DNA of 17,035 bases from an uncultured Collinsella sp. (GTDB taxonomy: Bacteria; Actinomycetota; Coriobacteriia; Coriobacteriales; Coriobacteriaceae). The position numbers were made by a program, and so were the translations under genes. The DNA lies in contig CAKUHM010000007.1 of the NCBI GenBank assembly GCA_934655835.1, positions 1-17,035 on the forward strand, in the 5' to 3' direction. The notes under the pieces were generated by a model, which was not told the origin of the DNA, searched no databases, and was given only the letters and a program-made list of their open reading frames with translations. Below are positions 1-8,346 of this stretch, in pieces (position 1 is the stretch's first letter; each line of letters begins with the position of its first letter).

Positions 1-804
1 GCTGTGGCGGCTCCCTTCAATGCAATCGGTAACGTGTTCTCTAACCTTACGGCGTCACAGGACACGCTTGACGAGCTTAAGAAGCAAAACGAGGAACTGA
101 CCTCTAAGGTCGCCGAGCTCTCCGAGGCTCAAAAGACCGCCGAGCGACTGGAGGGTCTGGTCGGTCTGCAGTCGACCTACAACCTCAAATCAACCGCAGC
201 TCGTATCGTCGGCGCTTCGGGCGATGCCTGGACCTCGACCGTCACCATCGATAAGGGTTCTGCCGACGGTCTTACCATCAACATGCCTGTGACGAGTTCT
301 GCCGGTGTCATAGGCCAGATTATTGAGGTCTCGGCCAAGACGTCCACCGTGCGCCTGATTGGCGACGAGAACTCGGGCGTGTCCGCCATGGTGCAGGACA
401 CGCGCGCCCAGGGCATGCTGCAGGGTCAGGCTGACGGCACGCTGCGTCTTGAGTATGTGAGCGTCGATTCCGACGTTAAGGTTGGCGACATCATCGTGAC
501 CTCGGGCATTGGCGGTGTGTTCCCCAAGGGCCTTCCGCTCGGCACCGTCTCGTCGGTTGAGAAATCGGCAAACGACGTGTACTACACCATTGTGGTGCGC
601 GCTCAGACCACGGCCGAGAACAACGAGGAAGTGCTGGTCATTACCTCGCTGACCGACGAACAGTCGGCCTTGGATGAGGACGTGAACACGGCCAACAGCA
701 CGCCGCAGGGAACGTCGCGCGATGCTGCGACCAAGACGAAGGACGAGAGCCCGGATGACAGTTCTGACACGTCTGAGACGACCGATTCCGGCTCGAGCGA
801 ATAG
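1..804 (+). CDS. mreC: Rod shape-determining protein MreC (5' partial)
   Basis: MreC is the periplasmic/extracellular scaffold of the elongasome; it links MreB and MreD to PBP2 and RodA during lateral wall synthesis. The reading frame is open from base 1, so the N-terminal cytoplasmic tip and membrane segment lie upstream; 267 residues are visible. Visible residues about 14-50 are a heptad-like coiled coil rich in Leu, Glu and Lys, as in the MreC dimer. The two-lobed beta domain follows, with family-typical stretches such as GVIGQIIEVS and TSGIGGVFPKGLPLG. The last ~35 residues are a Ser/Thr/Asp/Glu-rich tail, probably disordered. A GTG at base 4 is not taken as the start because the protein would lack its membrane anchor. 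mreD follows after 11 bases. Family assignment is secure; the length of the missing part is unknown. Confidence 0.95.
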   Translation, partial: AVAAPFNAIGNVFSNLTASQDTLDELKKQNEELTSKVAELSEAQKTAERLEGLVGLQSTYNLKSTAARIVGASGDAWTSTVTIDKGSADGLTINMPVTSSAGVIGQIIEVSAKTSTVRLIGDENSGVSAMVQDTRAQGMLQGQADGTLRLEYVSVDSDVKVGDIIVTSGIGGVFPKGLPLGTVSSVEKSANDVYYTIVVRAQTTAENNEEVLVITSLTDEQSALDEDVNTANSTPQGTSRDAATKTKDESPDDSSDTSETTDSGSSE

Positions 805-815
805 GGGGCATGTCC

Positions 816-1382
816 ATGGATCTACACGAGCAGGGGATGAGCTCCCGCACGTTTGTAATCGCCGCCATCGTGTGCGTGCTGCTGCAGGCAGGCCTGGCAC
901 CGCAGATCTCCATTGCGGGCGGTCGCGTCAACTTTATGATTATCTTGGTGTGCCTAAGCGTGTTCTCGGGCGACCCGAACCGTGCCGTCGTGTGCGGTTT
1001 TTGCAGCGGCTTGTTCTATGACCTTTCCGCTGCCGTGCCGGTGGGCGTTATGTCGCTCCTGCTGACCGTGGGTTCTTTTGCCCTGGTGCATAGCGCCGCC
1101 GGTCAGGCGGGCGGTACCCCGAGTGCGCGCGGCATCACGGTGGGCGCCTTCGCGCTCGTCATAAATGTGATCTACAGCATCATCTTGCTGTTTATGGGTT
1201 TGGAGACGAGCTTTGTCGTTGCGATCTTCGGCCATGCGCTGCCGTCTTCGATCCTGACGGGTCTGGTTGCCATTCCGTTTTTGATGTCCGGCGTCGTGCC
1301 GCAGTCCGGTTATGGATTCTCCGCACGTGGCGGACGCCAGACGGGCATGCGCTTTAAGCCCAAGACCCGTAAGCTCAAATAG
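816..1382 (+). CDS. mreD: Rod shape-determining membrane protein MreD
   Basis: Small polytopic membrane protein of the elongasome that bridges MreC and the PBP2/RodA synthase. The 188 residues contain about six hydrophobic stretches (roughly 13-29, 38-51, 58-73, 76-93, 107-128 and 133-158) and a short basic C-terminal tail rich in Lys and Arg. The stretch FCSGLFYDLSA in the third segment resembles the G(F)xxGLxxD region of MreD. Two close ATG codons are possible: ATG 810 lies only 1 base after the GGGGG at 804-808, while ATG 816 is 7 bases after it, so 816 is preferred. Sequence conservation in this family is low, so the call rests on hydropathy, size and position between mreC and mrdA. Confidence 0.9.
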   Translation: MDLHEQGMSSRTFVIAAIVCVLLQAGLAPQISIAGGRVNFMIILVCLSVFSGDPNRAVVCGFCSGLFYDLSAAVPVGVMSLLLTVGSFALVHSAAGQAGGTPSARGITVGAFALVINVIYSIILLFMGLETSFVVAIFGHALPSSILTGLVAIPFLMSGVVPQSGYGFSARGGRQTGMRFKPKTRKLK

Positions 1383-1395
1383 GGGAGGCCCGTAG

Positions 1396-3465
1396 ATGTC
1401 TTCCCAGATGACGGTTATTATCGCCGGTATCGTGTTGGTTGTGGCCATCGTGGTCGCGCTGGTCATCATGCGTCGCGGCGATTCCCGTTTTACCTACGAT
1501 ACGCAGCATGGAACGGCCCCGCGCGCCACCGAGGGCGAGGGCAATACCGCGGCGACCGCCTTTAAGGGCCGCTTTTCCATCCTCACTACGGGTGTGGGCG
1601 CGATGTTCGCGGCGCTTGCCGTCAAGCTGTGGGGCATGCAGATGGTCTCGTCGGGCTATTACGAGAAGCAGGCTAATAGTAATCAGACGCGCACCGTTAC
1701 CACACCCGCTGTGCGCGGCCGCATCCTCGACCGCAATGGCGTGGCGCTTGTCCAGAACCGTCCCTCACTTGCTGTCGTGGCCTACCGCGACCTTGCCGAG
1801 GATGAGGTTCTGGTTCGTCATCTTGCCAACGTGCTCGGTATGCCCTACGTGGCTGTGCTGCGCAATATCCAGGACAATTCCGAGGGCGCCCAGAGCCTGC
1901 ATACCATCGCGACAGACGTCCGTCGCTCCACGGTTGCCTATATCAAGGAGCACGCTGGCGAGTTCCCGGGCGTCAAGATTGCCGAGCGTACCGAGCGCCA
2001 GTATCCATATGGCGAGACGGCCTGTCACATTTTGGGCTATACCGGCACCATTACCTCCGAGCAGCTCGAGGCCCAGAATAAGAAAACCTCTGGCGACGAT
2101 GATGCTTCTGCTGGCCGGATTACGTACCAGTCGGGCGATATCGTGGGCCAAGCGGGCGTTGAGAGCTACTACGAAAACCTGCTGCAGGGTATTCGTGGCG
2201 AGCAGACCGTCAAGGTCGATGCCTCGGGCAATGTGACCGGTCAGGCCGGCGCCGTACCCGCCAAGGCCGGCTCCGACATTAAGCTCACGCTCGACCTTAA
2301 GATCCAACAGGCCTGTGAGACGGCTCTGGCGAGCGCCATCGAGCTTGCCAAGACCACTGGCTACAGCAATGCCGGCAACGGCGCTGTGGTGTGTCTCGAT
2401 CCCAACAATGGCGAGATCCTGGGCATGGCGAGCGAGCCCAAGTTCGATCCGTCCGTCTTTATCGGCGGCGTCTCAAATGACGTGTGGACCGAGCTCAATG
2501 ATGACAAGGGTTCGCACCCGCTGCTCAACCGCGCCATTAGCGGACAGTACATGTCGGCCTCGACCATCAAGCCGCTCTCGGCACTGGCCGGTCTTGAGTT
2601 TGGAACCTACACGTCGGGGCAGACGACCAACTGCACGGGCTATTGGACGGGTCTGGGCAAGTCGTGGGGCAAGTACTGCTGGCTGCATTCCGGCCACGGC
2701 ACCATGACGCTGCAGTCGGGTATCGCCAACTCGTGCGACCCCGTCTTCTACGACATGGGCAAGGCGTTCTTTTATGACGAGCAACATTCCGAGGGCCTGC
2801 AGGAGATCTTTCGTCGCTGGGGCCTAGGTAAGACCTGCGGTATCGATCTGCCGAGTGAGGGCGCGGGCCGTATTCCCGATGCCGAGTGGAAGGAGTCGTA
2901 CTTTACCGACGCCTCTGCCGAGGACCGCAAGTGGAATGCCGGCGATATGACCAACATTGCCATCGGCCAGGGCGACATCCTGGTGACGCCCCTGCAGATG
3001 GCGTGCGCCTACATGGGCCTTGCCAACGGCGGCAAACAGTACGTGCCTCACGTGTTTTTGTCTGCCGTGTCGCGCGATGGCGACGGCGATGCCTATAAGT
3101 ACAACGGCAAGGGCAAGAAGAAGCGCCTGGAGGCCAAGATCAACAGCGATTCGGATTTGACTCTTGTTCGCAACGGCATGCACGACGTGATTTACACGGC
3201 ATCGACGTCCTTGGCGGCTCACTTTGGCACCCTGACGCCGCAGGTATACGGCAAGTCGGGCACGGGCGAGAAAAGCGGCGAGGACGAATACGCGTGGTTC
3301 TGCGCCTATGCACCGGCCGATGATCCCAAGTATGTCATCGCTACTGTCCTGGAGCAGGGCGGCGGTGGCTCAGATACCGCGATGCATGTCGTGCGCGACG
3401 TGCTCGGCGTGATTTATGACGAGCCCGATACCTCTTCGGCCTCGGGCGATTCTTCGGTTCGATAG
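1396..3465 (+). CDS. mrdA: Penicillin-binding protein 2 (elongasome transpeptidase)
   Basis: Monofunctional class B PBP that crosslinks peptidoglycan during cylinder elongation, working with the glycosyltransferase RodA. The protein has 689 residues. A typical N-terminal PBP dimerisation domain contains RGRILDRNG near residues 104-112. The transpeptidase motifs are all present: catalytic Ser389 in S-T-I-K (389-392), the second motif S-C-D (446-448) and K-S-G-T (620-623). SxD in place of SxN is also known from E. coli PBP2. The start is firm: GGGGAGG at 1382-1388 lies 7 bases before the ATG. Unusually there are two hydrophobic segments at the N-terminus (about 5-25 and 60-82); only the second matches the usual PBP anchor. 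rodA follows after 9 bases, and its Shine-Dalgarno overlaps this gene's stop codon. Confidence 0.96.
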   Translation: MSSQMTVIIAGIVLVVAIVVALVIMRRGDSRFTYDTQHGTAPRATEGEGNTAATAFKGRFSILTTGVGAMFAALAVKLWGMQMVSSGYYEKQANSNQTRTVTTPAVRGRILDRNGVALVQNRPSLAVVAYRDLAEDEVLVRHLANVLGMPYVAVLRNIQDNSEGAQSLHTIATDVRRSTVAYIKEHAGEFPGVKIAERTERQYPYGETACHILGYTGTITSEQLEAQNKKTSGDDDASAGRITYQSGDIVGQAGVESYYENLLQGIRGEQTVKVDASGNVTGQAGAVPAKAGSDIKLTLDLKIQQACETALASAIELAKTTGYSNAGNGAVVCLDPNNGEILGMASEPKFDPSVFIGGVSNDVWTELNDDKGSHPLLNRAISGQYMSASTIKPLSALAGLEFGTYTSGQTTNCTGYWTGLGKSWGKYCWLHSGHGTMTLQSGIANSCDPVFYDMGKAFFYDEQHSEGLQEIFRRWGLGKTCGIDLPSEGAGRIPDAEWKESYFTDASAEDRKWNAGDMTNIAIGQGDILVTPLQMACAYMGLANGGKQYVPHVFLSAVSRDGDGDAYKYNGKGKKKRLEAKINSDSDLTLVRNGMHDVIYTASTSLAAHFGTLTPQVYGKSGTGEKSGEDEYAWFCAYAPADDPKYVIATVLEQGGGGSDTAMHVVRDVLGVIYDEPDTSSASGDSSVR

Positions 3466-3474
3466 GAGGTTGCG

Positions 3475-4701
3475 ATGGATTTTTCTCCGGCGGATCTGTT
3501 CCGTTCAACCAAGACCGGCTCTCGCAGCAGCCTGGACCGCGTCAACAAGCAACTTTCGGCCTCGCGCGGCACGTTTCGCCAAAAGGTGCATATCGGTGTG
3601 CTCGTGGCTACAGTGGCGCTCGTCGCCTACGGTGCCATCATTATCTGGTCGGCTTCGCAGTTTAAGGCCGATGCCTCGTTCTCACGCCATCTGCTGGGAA
3701 TTGGCATCGGAGCGGTGCTGGCGGTGCTGGTCTGGCGTACCGATCTGCGCGGTATTTCCAATTTCTCGACGGCGTTGCTCGTCATCGACCTGATCGTGAT
3801 CCTCTCGCCCAAGATTCCGGGTCTGTCCTATACGGGCGGTCTGGGCATGACGGGCTGGATCAAGATTCCCGGTATCGGCTTGACATTCCAGCCGGTTGAG
3901 CTTGCCAAGCTCATCACCATCTTCTTTATTGCCACGCTTGGCTCGCAGTATAACGGCCGCATCGATACCGTTCGCGACTACGTCAAGCTCTGCGGCATGC
4001 TGTCCATTCCGTTTTTGGCCGTCGTTGCCATGGGCGACCTGGGATCGGGCCTGGTCGTGCTGGTTTCGGGCGCTATCGTCATCTGTATGAGCGGTGCGCG
4101 CCGCGAATGGGTACTGTCGACCCTGGCCCTGCTTGTGGGCCTGGTGGCCCTCGTCCTGGCGCTCGATTCGGTCTTTGATTCGTTGCTCGGCCACGATGTG
4201 CTCATCAAGCAGTATCAGATGAACCGTCTGACGGTCTTTATCGACCCCGATAATGCCGATTCGGACGATGCCTACAACCTGCAGCAGTCGCTTATCGCCG
4301 TTGGCTCGGGCGGCTTCTTTGGTAAGGGCTTGGGCCATGCGACGCAGTCGGCCGGCGGCTTTCTGCCTGAGTTCCACACCGACTTCGTCTTCGCCTTCCT
4401 GTCCGAGACCTTTGGCTTTTGCGGTTCCCTTTTGCTCCTGTGCCTCTACGTGCTGCTGATCTTTTCGACGATTCGCGTCGCCTTTAAGTGCGAGTCGCTG
4501 TTCTTGCGTCTTTCGTGTGTGGGCATCGTTGGCATGTGGGCGTTCCAGACCTTCGAAAACATCGGCATGTGCATCGGCATGATGCCGATTACCGGTATTC
4601 CGCTACCGTTTATTAGCTTCGGTTCGTCTTCGATGATGATTCAGCTGCTGACGGTGGGTATCGTACAATCCATATGGCGGCATCGTTCGGGCGCCGCGTA
4701 A
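3475..4701 (+). CDS. rodA: RodA, SEDS peptidoglycan glycosyltransferase
   Basis: Polytopic SEDS-family enzyme that polymerises lipid II into glycan strands and pairs with PBP2. The 408 residues begin with a ~40-residue basic cytoplasmic segment, then about ten hydrophobic helices. The SEDS signature LPEFHTDFVFAFLSE is present; its Asp303 corresponds to the essential Asp of RodA (Asp262 in E. coli, from established knowledge). Near the C-terminus ITGIPLPFISFGSSS matches the conserved final-helix region. AGGAGG at 3464-3469 overlaps the mrdA stop and sits 5 bases before the ATG. FtsW is the close paralogue, but adjacency to mreCD and the elongation PBP2 favours RodA. Confidence 0.94.
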   Translation: MDFSPADLFRSTKTGSRSSLDRVNKQLSASRGTFRQKVHIGVLVATVALVAYGAIIIWSASQFKADASFSRHLLGIGIGAVLAVLVWRTDLRGISNFSTALLVIDLIVILSPKIPGLSYTGGLGMTGWIKIPGIGLTFQPVELAKLITIFFIATLGSQYNGRIDTVRDYVKLCGMLSIPFLAVVAMGDLGSGLVVLVSGAIVICMSGARREWVLSTLALLVGLVALVLALDSVFDSLLGHDVLIKQYQMNRLTVFIDPDNADSDDAYNLQQSLIAVGSGGFFGKGLGHATQSAGGFLPEFHTDFVFAFLSETFGFCGSLLLLCLYVLLIFSTIRVAFKCESLFLRLSCVGIVGMWAFQTFENIGMCIGMMPITGIPLPFISFGSSSMMIQLLTVGIVQSIWRHRSGAA

Positions 4702-4719
4702 CCGCTGGAGGGGTTTGCT

Positions 4720-5649
4720 ATGAAAATTCCCGTAGATAAGCTGACCCGCGCTTTTAAGATGGGCGCGTCCGTTAAGAAGGATTCCGATACGCCGGTGCGC
4801 GTCTCGGTCTATTTGGATTCGTCCGCCTCGCGCTTTCTTGCTGAGACGGTGCGTGACGCCTTTGTGCCGCAGACGACCTCGGGCATTGTGCGCGTCGAGC
4901 GTCTGGGGGAGGAGCGAATTGCTCCAAAGACCGATACCGATGTGGTGCTGGTGCTCTCGTGCGGCTCCGACCGCTTGGAGAGTGCCGTGCAGGAGCTCGT
5001 GATCGCCGGCGCGCCCGTGTGCGTGCTTGCCGAGTCTGCTGTGGAGGTGCCGTTTATCGAGGAGTCCACGCCCATGCTCGGCGTGGTGGCGGCGACCGAT
5101 AAGACGTATCTGCTCGAGACGCTTGCCCGCTGGATTCTCGATCGCACCGAAAAGGAAACGGCTTTTGCGGCGAACTTTGCCTTCATGCGCATCGCGGCGG
5201 CCAATCGTATCATCACCTCGTGCGCGCTCACCAATATGGCGACCGGTGCGCTGGTGTTTTTGCCGGGTGCTGATTATCCCGTTATGGCGCTGGCGCAGGT
5301 GGGCATGCTCTTTGAGCTCGCTGCCGTCTTTGGACGCGGCATTAAACCCGAGCGCGGCTACGAGGTCGCGGGCGTGCTTGCCGGCGGTCTTGTGATCCGC
5401 GCGGTCACCCGCGCGCTCGTCAAGCAGACGCCGCATGTTGGGTTTGCCGTCAAGGCGCTCACTGCTGCCGCGGGCACCTATGGCATGGGCCGTGCGCTCG
5501 TTTCGCTCTACGAGCGCGATGTCGACTACAGCCGTGCCAACGAGGCGGTCACTGCCTCGTTCTCCCGCGTTCGCGATCTGGTGACCACGGTCGCGGGCGC
5601 TACCCGTCCTATGGCGTCCTACCAAGACGCATCCGATCTCGCTGCTTAG
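4720..5649 (+). CDS. DUF697-like membrane protein, function unknown
   Basis: No specific function is recognised. Of its 309 residues, the first ~150 form an alpha/beta-type domain with alternating hydrophobic strands (VRVSVYLD, TDVVLVLSC, APVCVLAES). The order resembles a small Ras/Era-type GTPase, but no GxxxxGK[ST] P-loop and no NKxD are visible. From about residue 160 there are amphipathic and hydrophobic helices. The stretch around 164-208, with Asn-rich ANRIITSCALTN, a GADYP turn and AQVGMLFELAAVFG, resembles DUF697, a C-terminal region found in GTPase-associated membrane proteins. Two more hydrophobic segments follow. GGAGGGG at 4707-4713 supports the ATG. It sits 18 bases after rodA and 10 before the radical SAM gene, so it is co-transcribed with wall-elongation genes. 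The DUF697 similarity is by eye. Confidence 0.8.
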   Translation: MKIPVDKLTRAFKMGASVKKDSDTPVRVSVYLDSSASRFLAETVRDAFVPQTTSGIVRVERLGEERIAPKTDTDVVLVLSCGSDRLESAVQELVIAGAPVCVLAESAVEVPFIEESTPMLGVVAATDKTYLLETLARWILDRTEKETAFAANFAFMRIAAANRIITSCALTNMATGALVFLPGADYPVMALAQVGMLFELAAVFGRGIKPERGYEVAGVLAGGLVIRAVTRALVKQTPHVGFAVKALTAAAGTYGMGRALVSLYERDVDYSRANEAVTASFSRVRDLVTTVAGATRPMASYQDASDLAA

Positions 5650-5659
5650 GGGTTTTCCG

Positions 5660-7537
5660 TTGCGCGTTCCGTATCAAGACTGTTTTCATTTAATTGAGCC
5701 GCTGCTCGCCAAGGTCGAAAAGCCGAGTCGCTATATCGATCACGAGTGGGGCACGCTTTCAAAGGCCGATGCCGACTACCGTTGCTGCCTGATCTACCCG
5801 GATGTGTACGAGGTCGGTCTGCCCAACCAGGGTATCGCCATCCTCTACAACATCCTTAACCAGGCCGAGGGCATCTCCTGCGAGCGTGGCTATGTGCCGT
5901 GGCCCGATATGGGTGACGCCATGCGCGAGGCGGGTATTCCGCTTCTGTCGCTCGAAGGTGCTGCCCCCGTCGCATCGTTTGATATCGTCGGTCTGCATGT
6001 ACCGCACGAGATGGCGGTGACGAACTTCCTCGAGGCTCTCGACCTCGCTGGCATTCCGCTGTTAGCGGCCGACCGAGGCGAAGACGACCCCATCATCATC
6101 GCCGGTGGTCCTTCGGTGTACAACCCCGAGCCGTATGCGGCCTTCTTCGATGTCATCCTCATCGGCGAGGGTGAGGAATCGCTGCTCGAGACCTGCCAGC
6201 TGCATCGCCGTCTGCGTGACGAAGGAGTCCCGCGCGCGCAGATTGTTGAGCAGCTTGCATCCATTGCCGGCAACTACGTGCCGTCGCTCTATGAGGTTCG
6301 TCACGACGAGCCCTGCTCGCCGCATGGCTACACCGTGCCGCGTGAGGGCAAGGATGCTCCGACCGTGGTCTACAAGCGCGTCGTCGAGGATTTCGGCGCC
6401 ACGAATCCGCTGTCGCAGTCGTGCGTACCCTATGCGCAGCTGGTCCACGACCGCCTGTCTATCGAGATTCTGCGCGGCTGCGCCCGCGGCTGTCGTTTTT
6501 GCCAGGCCGGCATGACGTATCGCCCGGTGCGCGAGCGCTCGGCCGACCAGATCGTCTCGTCGGTGATTCAGGGTCTGGAAAAGACCGGCTATGACGAGGT
6601 GTCGCTGACCTCGCTCTCTACGACCGACCACTCCTGCATTCGCGACGTGCTCGCCAGGCTCAACCGTCGCCTGGAGGATACGGGTATTCGCGTGTCTATT
6701 CCGTCGCAGCGCCTGGATTCGTTTGGCGTGGATATGGCCGAGTCGGTCGCCGGCGAAAAGAAGGGCGGCCTGACGTTTGCGCCCGAGGCCGGCAGCCAGC
6801 GCATGCGCGACATCATTAACAAGAACGTGACCGAGGAGGACCTGGACCGTGCGGCCAAGGCGGCCTTCGAGGCCGGCTGGAACCGCATGAAGCTCTACTT
6901 TATGATGGGCCTTCCCGGCGAGCGCGACGAGGACATCGTGGCCATCGCCAATCTGGCCGATCACGTGCTGGAGCTCGGTCGTTCCGTGGTGCCCAAGGCT
7001 CGTCGCGGCTCGATCTCGGTGTCCATCTCGGTTTCGGTGTTTATCCCCAAGGCTGCCACGCCGTTCCAGTGGTGCCCGCAGCTCGACTACGACGACGTCA
7101 AGCGTCGCCAGAAGCTGCTTATCACGAGCGTTCGCAACCGCGCCGTCCGCGTGCATTACCACGATGCCGAGACCTCGCTCATCGAGGCCGCGCTGTCCCG
7201 CGCCGGTCGTGACATGACGCCCGTCATCATCGATGCTTGGCGCGCTGGCTCTCGCTTTGACGCCTGGGTAGAGCATTTTTCGCTCGATAACTGGAAGGAG
7301 GCTGCCGCCAAAAACGGCATCGACCTCAATGAGCTCGTACACCTACCCTACGAGTTGGACTGGCGCCTACCGTGGGAGCATGTGAGCCCCGGCTGCACGC
7401 GCGGCTTCCTCGAGCGCGAGTACCGTCGCTCGCTCGAGGGTGTCACGACTCCCGATTGCACCCGCACGTCGTGCACCGGCTGCGGTATCTGTCCCACGCT
7501 CCACGCCAAGAATGTATTGATGGGTGATCGCGCATGA
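5660..7537 (+). CDS. B12-binding-type radical SAM protein (TIGR03960 type)
   Basis: A 625-residue radical SAM enzyme of unknown reaction. The N-terminal ~230 residues look like the cobalamin-binding-type domain used by many radical SAM proteins, including IIIAGGPSVYNPEPYA followed by LIGEGEE. The 4Fe-4S motif is Cys274-x3-Cys278-x2-Cys281 within a conserved RGCARGCRFCQAG context. A second cysteine cluster lies at the extreme C-terminus: Cys600, Cys605, Cys608 and Cys611. The start is TTG at 5660, with AGGGG at 5648-5652 placed 7 bases before; no other start lies nearby. It overlaps the DUF2344 gene by ATGA. TIGR03960 and TIGR03936 proteins are known to be adjacent or fused in many bacteria, often beside rplU-rpmA. 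Family call by recognition; substrate unknown. Confidence 0.93.
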   Translation: MRVPYQDCFHLIEPLLAKVEKPSRYIDHEWGTLSKADADYRCCLIYPDVYEVGLPNQGIAILYNILNQAEGISCERGYVPWPDMGDAMREAGIPLLSLEGAAPVASFDIVGLHVPHEMAVTNFLEALDLAGIPLLAADRGEDDPIIIAGGPSVYNPEPYAAFFDVILIGEGEESLLETCQLHRRLRDEGVPRAQIVEQLASIAGNYVPSLYEVRHDEPCSPHGYTVPREGKDAPTVVYKRVVEDFGATNPLSQSCVPYAQLVHDRLSIEILRGCARGCRFCQAGMTYRPVRERSADQIVSSVIQGLEKTGYDEVSLTSLSTTDHSCIRDVLARLNRRLEDTGIRVSIPSQRLDSFGVDMAESVAGEKKGGLTFAPEAGSQRMRDIINKNVTEEDLDRAAKAAFEAGWNRMKLYFMMGLPGERDEDIVAIANLADHVLELGRSVVPKARRGSISVSISVSVFIPKAATPFQWCPQLDYDDVKRRQKLLITSVRNRAVRVHYHDAETSLIEAALSRAGRDMTPVIIDAWRAGSRFDAWVEHFSLDNWKEAAAKNGIDLNELVHLPYELDWRLPWEHVSPGCTRGFLEREYRRSLEGVTTPDCTRTSCTGCGICPTLHAKNVLMGDRA

Positions 7538-8346
7538 GTGAGCGCCTGACCGACAACCCCACGCTCTTTAGACTTCGTGTTCGCTATGGCAAGCGCGATC
7601 GCCTTAAGTACCTGGGCCATCTCGAAGTGATCCATACCATTGAGCGCATTGTGCGCCGTGCGGGACTTCCCTATGCCGTCACGCAGGGCTTTTCTCCGCA
7701 CATGCGCGTGGGCTTCTCTTCGGCGCTACCGGTGGGTACGTCGTCGACCTGCGAGTGGTATGACCTGTTTATGACCGAGTTCGTGGCGCTCGACGAGGCG
7801 TTTGGGCGCCTGGCTGCGGCCTCTCCGGCCGATCTGGCACCCATCGAGGCGGCGTACATCGACGTGCGCACGCCGGCGTTGACGGCGCAGCTCACGCGCT
7901 TGTCGTATCGCATCGATTTGCACTTGGATCCCGAGGCGCCCGTAAGCGCCGACGAGGTGCGTCGTGCGATCGACACGCTGCGCGCGGACCATGTCATCGA
8001 CTACGCGCGCGGAAAAAAGAGCAAGCGCTTGGATTTGGATCACACGCTCGTGGGCTATGAGCTCACGGCGGGGGAGCGCCCGGACCATTTGGTGCTCATG
8101 CTCGACACCCATGCCGACAACGAGGGCTCCATGCGTCCGGAAATTTTGCTTTCCGCTGCTGATGTTTTGTTGCAGGGCTTGACCCCGGGCGTGGATGCAC
8201 CTATTGTTTCCACCGGTATGCAAGACCTCGTGACCATCTGCTCCTACGATGTCGAGCGTCAGAATCAAGCATGCGAGGACGACGAGGGCCGACTCGTCAG
8301 CCCCATACCTGTGCGAACTTGTGGATTTGCTCCACATACTCGTTGA
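7534..8346 (+). CDS. Radical SAM-linked protein, DUF2344 (TIGR03936 type)
   Basis: A 270-residue partner of the upstream radical SAM enzyme; function unknown. The N-terminal half carries the family's recognisable start, RLRVRYGKRDRLKYLGHLE, followed by a GFSPHMRVGFSSALPVG stretch. These are typical of DUF2344, which is either the C-terminal part of fused radical SAM proteins or, as here, a separate neighbour. The start ATG overlaps the upstream stop as ATGA, which implies translational coupling and probably fixed stoichiometry. The last ~40 residues, including SPIPVRTCGFAPHTR, look less conserved. Their coding DNA also holds an inverted repeat and the -35 box of the rplU promoter, so the tail may be shaped by regulatory DNA. 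No catalytic motif is apparent. Confidence 0.92.
   Translation: MSERLTDNPTLFRLRVRYGKRDRLKYLGHLEVIHTIERIVRRAGLPYAVTQGFSPHMRVGFSSALPVGTSSTCEWYDLFMTEFVALDEAFGRLAAASPADLAPIEAAYIDVRTPALTAQLTRLSYRIDLHLDPEAPVSADEVRRAIDTLRADHVIDYARGKKSKRLDLDHTLVGYELTAGERPDHLVLMLDTHADNEGSMRPEILLSAADVLLQGLTPGVDAPIVSTGMQDLVTICSYDVERQNQACEDDEGRLVSPIPVRTCGFAPHTR
8320..8336. repeat. Perfect 6-bp inverted repeat upstream of rplU -35 box
   Basis: TGTGGA (8320-8325) and TCCACA (8331-8336) are separated by 5 bases. The repeat ends 6 bases before the -35 hexamer of the rplU promoter and lies inside the end of the DUF2344 coding region. It could be an operator or a minor hairpin. It is not followed by a T-run, so it is not an intrinsic terminator. 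Confidence 0.45.

Noticed and set aside
4603..5625. 340-codon minus-strand open frame opposite the DUF697-like gene
   Set aside because: The + strand frame has a good Shine-Dalgarno, operon spacing and membrane-like helices. The minus frame is Arg/His-rich and typical of an antisense shadow.
6062..7342. 426-codon minus-strand open frame opposite the radical SAM gene
   Set aside because: It is a shadow frame of a well-supported gene, with no Shine-Dalgarno and no recognisable domain.
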